A stretch of 8,925 bases of DNA, from positions 1 through 8,925 of the forward strand of contig CAXAAH010000058.1 of the NCBI GenBank assembly GCA_963966775.1, given 5' to 3'. This document shows, piece after piece, positions 1 to 5,729 of the stretch (positions are counted from its first letter, which is position 1; each line of letters begins with the position of its first letter). The position numbers and the translations under genes were made by a program. The DNA comes from UBA685 sp002299005 (GTDB lineage: Bacteria > Pseudomonadota > Alphaproteobacteria > Puniceispirillales > Puniceispirillaceae). The notes under the pieces are model-generated. The model saw only the letters and a list, made by a program, of their open reading frames with translations. It was not told where the DNA came from and did no database searches.

Positions 1-864
1 CATGAGGTAACGCCGCAAGACGGCTCTCTTCTTGACCAGCTTTGTGCTTTGCAAATTACGCTATGCCCCGCAGATGGTATCTTTAGCCTTGAGGCACCGC
101 CGCCGCCGCGTAATGCGATGATCTTGGGCGTGCGGACACAGGCGGCCAAACGCTATAGCTGGCGTCATCGCGCGCTTGTGTCATTTGAAGTCGGACAGCA
201 TCTTGGCGGCTATCGTAAACGGACAAGCCATCTATCTGCGCGCCTTGAGAGACGCCTCTCACCTGTCCGACAGCTTGCGATAGGGGTCGGGGCGCAAGAG
301 ATGCTAACACCTGCTTATAAACAGCATGCCGCCTATCGAAGCCTGATGCCCTATATTAGCTTTGAGATGCGTGAGGCGCTCTCTCACAAAATCAGCTCTT
401 CGGTGCAAATACGCTATGCCTCGGCGCAAAATAACGTGGCACAAACTATGCGTACCACCAACCAAACTCATATAGAAAATCATTATATATGGGCTGTGAA
501 TGCCCGTATGCGTTGGGGGGCTTATGCGTCAACAACGCTGATAAATCCGCCGCGTAATGATGCGAATGGCAAGCAGTGGCGCACCGCCTATGGGGTCAAT
601 TATGAGCATCAAACAAAGTCTGATTTGGTGATGGGCTGGCATTATGAAAGGTCACGACATCGTGTGTCCAAAACACTGCCTTTTTTGACAGAACCTCATC
701 GAATCGTTGAAAAGCGTCACTTCTTACGAATATCAAAGGCTTTTGGTGAACAGAAACGCATGATCCCCTTTGTTAGACTCTCACAGTCTATGCGACGTTC
801 TGATAATCCACGCTATCAAGGTGATAGCCATGCCATCTTTATTGGCCTAGCCCTAAAGTATTAA
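1..864 (+). CDS. Probable outer-membrane beta-barrel protein, C-terminal part (5' end outside window)
   Basis: The frame is open from the first base of the window to TAA at 862-864, giving 287 visible residues. A TTG at 49 could be read as a start, but no ribosome binding site precedes it and the frame continues upstream, so I treat the gene as 5'-truncated by the window edge. From about residue 40 onward the protein is a series of short amphipathic segments alternating hydrophobic and polar residues, rich in Tyr, Arg and Ser, separated by polar turns. It ends in a hydrophobic strand with a C-terminal tyrosine (IFIGLALKY), the usual signal for BAM-dependent insertion in the outer membrane. 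The C-terminal pattern, with Arg-Ser-Asp, Tyr, then Gly-Leu before the last strand, recalls Slam/DUF560-type or TPR-linked barrels, but I cannot assign the family. No cysteine-rich or catalytic motif is visible. No hairpin terminator follows the stop. Confidence 0.6.
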   Translation, partial: HEVTPQDGSLLDQLCALQITLCPADGIFSLEAPPPPRNAMILGVRTQAAKRYSWRHRALVSFEVGQHLGGYRKRTSHLSARLERRLSPVRQLAIGVGAQEMLTPAYKQHAAYRSLMPYISFEMREALSHKISSSVQIRYASAQNNVAQTMRTTNQTHIENHYIWAVNARMRWGAYASTTLINPPRNDANGKQWRTAYGVNYEHQTKSDLVMGWHYERSRHRVSKTLPFLTEPHRIVEKRHFLRISKAFGEQKRMIPFVRLSQSMRRSDNPRYQGDSHAIFIGLALKY

Positions 865-954
865 CAGCTAGCCCAATCGGATAACACTTTTAAGTAACAG
901 CATGTGCGGTTGCATGAAACCTATGATATCTTTCTATGGTTTTATAACTGAGTA

Positions 955-994
955 AAATATCACTCATGGCATGCATATTTTGTGCATGATATTT
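955..994. promoter_or_regulatory. Overlapping dyads upstream of the LuxR-type regulator
   Basis: The 157-bp gap between the barrel gene and the regulator is AT-rich. It contains a perfect 8-bp inverted repeat, AAATATCA (955-962) and TGATATTT (987-994). A second perfect inverted repeat, CATGCA (970-975), 7-nt spacer, TGCATG (983-988), overlaps it. GCATG occurs four times in the gap (900, 912, 969, 984). These look like protein-binding sites, possibly for autoregulation by the downstream LuxR-type protein; that role is inference. TATGAT at 922-927 resembles a -10 box but lacks a good -35, so I do not call a specific promoter. Confidence 0.4.
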
Positions 995-1021
995 ACTTTT
1001 CATTAATGAAGGGAGTCCAAA

Positions 1022-1660
1022 ATGAAAATCTTACTTGGTTATGGAAATTCACTAGTACGTGATTTTATTCGTGAGCATATGGCGGAAAATGAGCCTGATA
1101 TGACCTTGTTAACAGCAGGCACTTTGCGTGAAACCATCCAATTGGCAGCGCAAGCAACGGCCTTATCGGTGATAGGTCTTGATTTAGAGCTGTCTGATAT
1201 GGAGGGGTTGGCAGGGCTTGATACGATAAGGCCGCAAATACCCTCAGAGGTGCCGATAGCGCTTATCGGCCCGTTGCGTCCAACCGCTGAAATACAAGAT
1301 ATGTTGCAGCGTGGTGCGTCTGGCTATTTGCCCTACAGCCTTGGCACGGCGTCTATGTTGGCGGCGCTTCGTGTGCTGGCCGCAGGGGAAACCTATGTGC
1401 CTGTCGAGATGATGGCGCGCAATGATACCATTAAACACAAAGCAAGCAGCTATCTAACTGGGCGAGAGCGTGATGTGTTAAATGGTTTGCTGGCTGGCCA
1501 ATCCAACAAAGAGATAGCCAGAGTTCATGGTCTATCTGAGGTCACGATTAAGCATCATTTGAAATCTTTGCGTGCCAAATTGGGCGCACGGAACAGAACG
1601 CATGCTGTATGCCGTGCGGTTGAGTTAGGTATTGCGGAAGATGATATGGCCTTGGCATAA
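1022..1660 (+). CDS. LuxR/NarL-family response regulator with degenerate receiver domain
   Basis: A 212-residue cytoplasmic DNA-binding regulator. Residues 1-125 have the layout of a receiver domain and residues about 145-207 form a GerE/LuxR helix-turn-helix: LTGRERDVL, then SNKEIA, then the recognition helix region around LSEVTIKHHL. The start ATG is preceded by GGGAG at 1011-1015 with 6-nt spacing. The receiver keeps the phospho-acceptor aspartate (D54 in LDLELSDMEGL) and the GASGYL motif. The usual acidic pair after the first strand is Tyr7-Gly8, the conserved Ser/Thr position is Ile82 or Gly83, and the conserved lysine is Tyr105. Standard Mg-dependent phosphorylation is therefore doubtful, and the protein may act unphosphorylated or sense something else (inference). 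No histidine kinase gene is in the window. The gene is followed by a hairpin terminator, so it is probably monocistronic. The family call is secure; the target genes are unknown. Confidence 0.9.
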   Translation: MKILLGYGNSLVRDFIREHMAENEPDMTLLTAGTLRETIQLAAQATALSVIGLDLELSDMEGLAGLDTIRPQIPSEVPIALIGPLRPTAEIQDMLQRGASGYLPYSLGTASMLAALRVLAAGETYVPVEMMARNDTIKHKASSYLTGRERDVLNGLLAGQSNKEIARVHGLSEVTIKHHLKSLRAKLGARNRTHAVCRAVELGIAEDDMALA

Positions 1661-1664
1661 AATA

Positions 1665-1708
1665 CCCCGCAGCCCCATTTTTATTTGGGGCTACAGGGTC
1701 TCTTTTTT
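1665..1708 (+). terminator. Intrinsic terminator of the LuxR-type gene, possibly bidirectional
   Basis: AGCCCCA (1671-1677) pairs perfectly with TGGGGCT (1686-1692) around an 8-nt loop. The stem can extend outward imperfectly through CCC (1665-1667) with GGG (1696-1698). The tail TCTCTTTTTT (1699-1708) follows directly, giving a rho-independent terminator on the + strand, 5 bp after the regulator's stop. The hairpin also lies just downstream of the convergent acs stop. Read on the - strand its tail is only a short ATTTTA, so termination of acs there would be weaker. Confidence 0.75.
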
Positions 1709-1724
1709 GTGTGTAAGAAAAGCC

Positions 1725-3665
1725 CTAGCGATTAGCGCGGTTTTCAATCAAATCATCAACCACTGACGGGTCTGCCAAAGTTGACGTATCCCCCAATTCT
1801 GAATGCTCATTCGCGGCAATCTTGCGCAAAATACGGCGCATGATTTTACCAGAGCGTGTTTTTGGCAGACCGGGGGCCCATTGAAGTAAATCAGGCGTCG
1901 CAATCGGGCCGATTTCCTTTCTGACCCATTGACGCAATTCTGCGAGCAATTCATCCGACGTTGCCTCACCTGCATTCAAAGTCACATAGGCATAGATGCC
2001 TTGACCTTTAATATCATGCGGATAGCCAACAACCGCCGCTTCTGCGACTTTTGGATGAGCCACAAGAGCAGATTCAACCTCGGCTGTGCCCATGCGGTGA
2101 CCAGAGACGTTAATCACATCATCCACACGCCCTGTGATCCAATAATAGCCATCTTCATCACGACGCGCGCCATCACCTGTGAAATAGCGGCCCTCAAAGG
2201 TTGAGAAATAGGTATCAATGAAACGCTGGTGATCGCCATAGACTGAGCGCATTTGGCCTGGCCATGAGGCATTAATGCACAAGCTACCCTCTGCGGCGCC
2301 TTCGACAATGTTATTGTCATTATCAACCAAAACAGGTTGAACGCCGAAAAATGGTCTTGTCGCAGAGCCAGGCTTTGTGGTGGTTGCACCAGGCAAAGGC
2401 GTGATCAAGATGCCGCCTGTTTCGGTCTGCCACCATGTATCAACAATCGGGCATTTGCTGTCGCCAACAACCTCATGATACCACATCCATGCTTCTGGAT
2501 TAATCGGCTCACCGACCGAACCAAGCAGGCGCAGGGAAGACCTGTCATGCTTTTTAACAGGCTCTGCACCTTCACGCATCAAGGCACGAATGGCCGTTGG
2601 CGCGGTATAGAAAATATTTACCTTATGCTTTTCAATCACCTGCCAGAAACGCGAAATATCTGGATAGGTTGGCACACCTTCAAACATCAAAGTCTGCGCC
2701 CCATTGGCAAGCGGGCCATAAAGAATATAGCTATGGCCTGTCACCCAGCCGACATCGGCGGTACACCAATAGACATCGCCATCATGATAATCAAAGACAT
2801 ACTTATGCGTCATTGAGGCATAGACCATATAGCCGCCTGTTGTGTGAAGCACGCCTTTTGGCTGGCCTGTTGAGCCTGAGGTATAAAGGATGAAGAGCGG
2901 GTCTTCTGCGTTCATTTCCTCGGCAGGGCAATCAGCAGAGGCATCAGCCATTGCTTCATGATACCAAATATCGCGCCCGTCGCTCATCTCAATCGCGCCG
3001 CCTGTGCGCTTGACGACCACACAGCTTGTGCAATCAGGGCAAGAGGCAAGCGCGGCATCTGCATTGGCTTTGAGAGGCACAGCTTTGCCACCGCGCAGGC
3101 CTTCATCAGCGGTAATCAGAATGGTTGATTCACAATCTTGAATGCGCCCTGCAAGCGCGTCTGGTGAGAAGCCCCCAAAGACAACAGAATGAACCGCGCC
3201 AATTCTGGCACAAGCAAGCATCGCAACAGCCGCTTCAGGCACCATCGGCATATAGATTGTGACACGGTCGCCTTTTTTGACGCCTCTGCTTTTTAGGACG
3301 TTTGAGAATTTACAAACTTCCTCATGTAATTGGTTATAGGTGATGTTTTTGGCATCTGCCGGGTCATCACCCTCCCAGATAATCGCGGTCTGATCGCCTC
3401 TTGTGGCAAGGTGGCGGTCAAGGCAGTTAACAGACGCGTTCAGCGTGCCATCTTCATACCATTTGATAGAGACATTTGGCTTGTCATAAGAGACGTCACT
3501 AACCTTGGTAAACGGGGTCATCCAATCGATGGTCTGACCTTGCTCGCGCCAAAAGCCCTCCGGATCTTTGATAGAGCGATCATACATGGCCTGATAGCCG
3601 GCATCATCAATATGGGCTCTGTTAACAGTCTCTGCACTAGGGGCAAAACGCGAATTATCTGACAT
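1725..3665 (-). CDS. acsA: Acetyl-CoA synthetase (acetate--CoA ligase, AMP-forming)
   Basis: A full-length 646-residue enzyme of the ANL adenylate-forming family. It activates acetate with ATP to acetyl-AMP and then transfers the acetyl group to CoA in the cytosol. Visible motifs in order are the P-loop-like YTSGSTGQPKG at 261-271, the DTWWQTETGG acetate-pocket/nucleotide motif at 409-418 (with the tryptophans that restrict the pocket to small acyl groups), YFTGDG at 494-499, GRVDDVINVSGHR at 512-524, and the C-terminal PKTRSGK with catalytic Lys607. In related enzymes this lysine is the one acetylated to switch off activity. The ATG start is backed by GGGAGG at 3671-3676, 5 nt away. The gene ends convergently with the LuxR-type gene and lies 108 bp downstream of recX on the same strand, with its own promoter candidate in between. 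No truncation or frameshift is seen. Confidence 0.97.
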   Translation of the reverse strand: MSDNSRFAPSAETVNRAHIDDAGYQAMYDRSIKDPEGFWREQGQTIDWMTPFTKVSDVSYDKPNVSIKWYEDGTLNASVNCLDRHLATRGDQTAIIWEGDDPADAKNITYNQLHEEVCKFSNVLKSRGVKKGDRVTIYMPMVPEAAVAMLACARIGAVHSVVFGGFSPDALAGRIQDCESTILITADEGLRGGKAVPLKANADAALASCPDCTSCVVVKRTGGAIEMSDGRDIWYHEAMADASADCPAEEMNAEDPLFILYTSGSTGQPKGVLHTTGGYMVYASMTHKYVFDYHDGDVYWCTADVGWVTGHSYILYGPLANGAQTLMFEGVPTYPDISRFWQVIEKHKVNIFYTAPTAIRALMREGAEPVKKHDRSSLRLLGSVGEPINPEAWMWYHEVVGDSKCPIVDTWWQTETGGILITPLPGATTTKPGSATRPFFGVQPVLVDNDNNIVEGAAEGSLCINASWPGQMRSVYGDHQRFIDTYFSTFEGRYFTGDGARRDEDGYYWITGRVDDVINVSGHRMGTAEVESALVAHPKVAEAAVVGYPHDIKGQGIYAYVTLNAGEATSDELLAELRQWVRKEIGPIATPDLLQWAPGLPKTRSGKIMRRILRKIAANEHSELGDTSTLADPSVVDDLIENRANR

Positions 3666-3724
3666 GATTTCCTCCCAAAAATCCCGGCGGTACGCCTGAT
3701 TGTGTAATCGTCAAAATTTCGTTG

Positions 3725-3767
3725 CGGGAAATGTAGAGCATCGGGTGGCGCTGTGTCAAATTTCCCG
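3725..3767. repeat. Perfect 8-bp inverted repeat bracketing the acs promoter
   Basis: CGGGAAAT (3725-3732) and ATTTCCCG (3760-3767) are exact inverted copies separated by 27 bp. One arm abuts the candidate -35 box and the other overlaps the candidate -10 box. The 35-bp centre-to-centre distance suggests paired operator half-sites more than a transcription terminator, because the loop would be long and no T-run follows. The binding protein is unknown. Confidence 0.45.
3730..3759 (-). promoter_or_regulatory. Candidate sigma-70-type promoter of acs
   Basis: Read on the - strand, a perfect TTGACA (3754-3759) is followed after 18 nt by TACATT (3730-3735), which matches four of six positions of the -10 consensus. 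The -10 lies about 65 bp upstream of the acs ATG, with the ribosome binding site between. It would let acs be transcribed separately from recX. It is a prediction from sequence only. Confidence 0.5.
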
Positions 3768-3773
3768 ACAAGT

Positions 3774-4427
3774 TTAGTTGGGTTCAGAATCTGGTTCTGG
3801 TGGCGGGCTAGCATCGGCAAGATAGAGCGCTTCTTCTGCCTCTTCGATTGTGGCATAGGCGGTAATCAGGCGAATGAGATCAAGCGAAAATCCAAGCCGT
3901 GCGAGCTTGGCAAATTGCTTTTGCTTTTCGGCAAATTCAAGCGCGTCAAAATCGGCATGATAGGGGCCGAGCCGCTTTTTGCGCATGGCCCTTATGGCGG
4001 CGGCTTTCTCTGCGTCATAATGATCTGCGCGCCTGCCTTCAAGCGCGTGGCTGGTGGTCTCCTCATCCACACCCATCTGGCGCAATTTACCTGCGAGCTG
4101 ATAGGCGGATTGGCCGCTTATGACAGATGAGCGAGCTTTGGCCGTCGCAAGCGCTTTATCATCGACATAGCCGTAATGCACACAAAGCGCGATGACATCT
4201 GTGATGGCGCTCTCTATCTCTTCGGGACTTCGTTCAACCGCGCTTTTGGCAGGATCAAATTTGCGTTTGGCAAATTGCCGCAAGACACGGCGCAACCTCT
4301 GCTGGCTTGCTTGATAGCGGCCAAGATAATGCACCGCTTTGTTCATCAGCCGCTTATGCGTTTTGCTGGTCGATAAAATGTCAGGGTCAATAGCCATAGG
4401 GTCTATCATAGGCAAAAAGCGCCCCAC
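3774..4427 (-). CDS. recX: RecX-family regulatory protein
   Basis: A 217-residue, strongly charged and helical protein matching RecX, which binds RecA filaments and inhibits or tunes recombination and strand exchange. Recognisable parts are the N-terminal three-helix repeat (around HKRLMNKAVHYLGRYQASQQ and RLRRVLRQFAKRKF) and the central VDDKALATAKARS followed by KLRQMGVDEET, the typical 'D-D-x-x-A ... L-x-x-x-G-V' pattern of the family. The C-terminal segment is diverged and acid-rich. The start is uncertain: the longest frame uses GTG at 4427, which overlaps a purine-rich GAGGTGGGG stretch that may itself be the Shine-Dalgarno sequence; ATG codons at 4409 and 4397 are alternatives and would shorten the protein by 6 or 10 residues. 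recA is not in the window. The gene diverges from dcd and precedes acs on the same strand. No alphaproteobacterial LexA box was found upstream. Confidence 0.85.
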   Translation of the reverse strand: MGRFLPMIDPMAIDPDILSTSKTHKRLMNKAVHYLGRYQASQQRLRRVLRQFAKRKFDPAKSAVERSPEEIESAITDVIALCVHYGYVDDKALATAKARSSVISGQSAYQLAGKLRQMGVDEETTSHALEGRRADHYDAEKAAAIRAMRKKRLGPYHADFDALEFAEKQKQFAKLARLGFSLDLIRLITAYATIEEAEEALYLADASPPPEPDSEPN

Positions 4428-4551
4428 CTCATAGTTGATTTTGCTATTGGTAATTGGTCGCGCTTTGTTTATTGTAGGGCCTATGATTCACCATAATGGA
4501 TCGTTCATAAATTATGATGCCATCAAGATGGCGTGAAATGAGGGCAAGAAT
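4428..4551. promoter_or_regulatory. Divergent recX/dcd intergenic region
   Basis: This 124-bp gap must hold promoters for recX (-) and for the dcd-argD-argF-hslO cluster (+). A modest + strand candidate is TTGGTA (4447-4452), 17 nt, TATTGT (4470-4475), each box matching four of six consensus positions. On the - strand TACAAT (4471-4476) would be a fair -10 box for recX and nearly coincides with the + strand -10, but no good -35 accompanies it. The CATAAT (4492-4497) and ATTATG (4511-4516) pair is a further short inverted repeat. All assignments are tentative. Confidence 0.35.
4519..4532. repeat. 14-bp palindrome in the dcd leader
   Basis: GCCATC, AA, GATGGC is a perfect inverted repeat ending 8 bp before the dcd Shine-Dalgarno AGGG (4541-4544). 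It could be an operator, or a small hairpin in the transcript near the ribosome binding site. It has no terminator tail. Function unknown. Confidence 0.45.
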
Positions 4552-5706
4552 ATGCCAAATGCCGAGCCAAATAAGGGGCCAAATAAGGGTCTAGACACCA
4601 TCGCTGATGGGATCTTATCAAGCGACCAAATAAAAGAGGCGTTTGCCGCTGGATATTTGCGGGCGCAAACAGATGTGATAGAGGGGCAGATACAGCCCGC
4701 TAGCCTTGATTTGCGCCTATCATCTAGGGCATGGCGCATTCAGACATCGTTCTTGCCGGGCGCGCAGGCGACAGTCGCTGATAAGCTTGAAAAGCTGGCT
4801 TTGCATGAAATTGATTTAAGCGATGGGGCGGTGCTAGAGCGCGGCTGTGTTTATTTGGTTGAATTGCAAGAAAGCTTGGCCTTGCCGCAGCATCTGTGCG
4901 CGCTTGCCAATCCCAAAAGCTCAACAGGGCGTGTGGATGTGTTCACAAGGCTTATCACTGATGGGGCGATTGAATTTGAATCTGTGCCACATGGCTATCA
5001 AGGGCCGCTTTATGCCGAAATATCGCCGCGGACTTTTTCGGTGCTGGTGCGCCCGGGGACAAGATTATCACAATTGCGCCTTCGCGCGGGTCACGCGGTG
5101 CTAGATGATGAGGCGCTGGCAGATGTTCAACAGACAGAGACTTTGGTCAAGCTGGCTGATGGGCAGGTGGGACAGGCGAATATATCGCACGGGGTCGGCC
5201 TATCTGTGAATTTTGAGCCTGAAGATGAAAGCGGCCTTATTGGCTGGCGCGCGCGCAAACATGCAGGGCTTATTGATATGGACAAGCCAGCCACCTTGCC
5301 GCGCACCCAATTTTGGGAGCGTGTCACAACAGATGATTTGGTCGCAGGTGGCTTGGTGCTAAATCCAGATGAGTTTTATATTTTGGCAAGCCGTGAATAT
5401 GTCTGTGTGCCAGAAAATTATGCCGCAGAGATGAGCGCCTATGATACCAGAGCAGGTGAGTTCCGCGCCCATTATGCCGGCTTTTTTGATCCCGGCTTTG
5501 GCATTGGCGCAAAAGGGGCTGAACATACAAGAGCTGTCCTAGAGGTGCGCTCGCATGATGTGCCATTTTTGATTGAGCATGATCAGATCGTCTGCCGTCT
5601 TGTCTATGAGACAATGTCCGAGCGCCCTGATTGGCTTTATGGGCAATCAGGCTCAGGCTCTAACTATCAAGCGCAGTCTTTGAAGCTCGCAAAATATTTT
5701 ATCTAA
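4552..5706 (+). CDS. dcd: dCTP deaminase, long alphaproteobacterial type
   Basis: A 384-residue enzyme predicted to deaminate dCTP to dUTP plus ammonia, feeding dUMP and dTTP synthesis. It is about twice the length of E. coli Dcd (about 190 residues) and belongs to the long form known from alphaproteobacteria (PF06559), in which the dUTPase/DCD fold is apparently duplicated. In the first half IQPASLDLRL (48-57), NPKSSTGR (120-127), GYQGPLYAEISPR (148-160) and PGTRLSQLRL (168-177) correspond to the phosphate-binding, catalytic-Glu and 'PG-x-x-x-x-QL' elements of the fold. The second half repeats the theme with AGEFRAHYAGFFDPGFG (301-317) and VLEVRSHDVPF (329-339). Which half is catalytic cannot be settled by eye. 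The ATG has AGGG at 4541-4544 with 7-nt spacing. The N-terminus (about 18 residues before ILSSDQI) contains a duplicated PNKG. It is the first gene of the rightward cluster, 23 bp before argD. Confidence 0.9.
   Translation: MPNAEPNKGPNKGLDTIADGILSSDQIKEAFAAGYLRAQTDVIEGQIQPASLDLRLSSRAWRIQTSFLPGAQATVADKLEKLALHEIDLSDGAVLERGCVYLVELQESLALPQHLCALANPKSSTGRVDVFTRLITDGAIEFESVPHGYQGPLYAEISPRTFSVLVRPGTRLSQLRLRAGHAVLDDEALADVQQTETLVKLADGQVGQANISHGVGLSVNFEPEDESGLIGWRARKHAGLIDMDKPATLPRTQFWERVTTDDLVAGGLVLNPDEFYILASREYVCVPENYAAEMSAYDTRAGEFRAHYAGFFDPGFGIGAKGAEHTRAVLEVRSHDVPFLIEHDQIVCRLVYETMSERPDWLYGQSGSGSNYQAQSLKLAKYFI
4566..4589 (+). repeat. Perfect 12-bp tandem duplication in dcd
   Basis: GCCAAATAAGGG occurs twice back to back (4566-4577 and 4578-4589). 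It keeps the frame and encodes PNKG twice near the N-terminus of the dCTP deaminase, before the conserved domain begins. It is probably a recent replication-slippage duplication in a tolerant segment. Confidence 0.85.
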
Positions 5707-5729
5707 ACCCGAATGGTTAGGTTTTTATC

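Noticed and set aside
865..1021. A small gene in the gap before the LuxR-type regulator
   Set aside because: The gap is AT-rich with stops in all frames and no start with a ribosome binding site other than that of the regulator.
2337..2816. A 159-codon open frame on the + strand opposite acs
   Set aside because: It lies wholly within the unmistakable acs coding region, its translation has no recognisable motif, and such antisense frames are expected by chance.
3725..3767. The CGGGAAAT/ATTTCCCG pair as a terminator for recX
   Set aside because: The 27-nt loop is long for an intrinsic terminator and no T-run follows the second arm on the - strand.
3666..3773. A general-stress (EcfG-type) promoter upstream of acs
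   Set aside because: GGGAAA resembles the GGAAC -35 motif only loosely and no CGTT follows at the right spacing.
4428..4551. A possible SOS (LexA) box upstream of recX
   Set aside because: GTTC occurs at 4503-4506 but no second GTTC or GAAC lies at the spacing needed for the alphaproteobacterial GTTC-N7-GTTC site.
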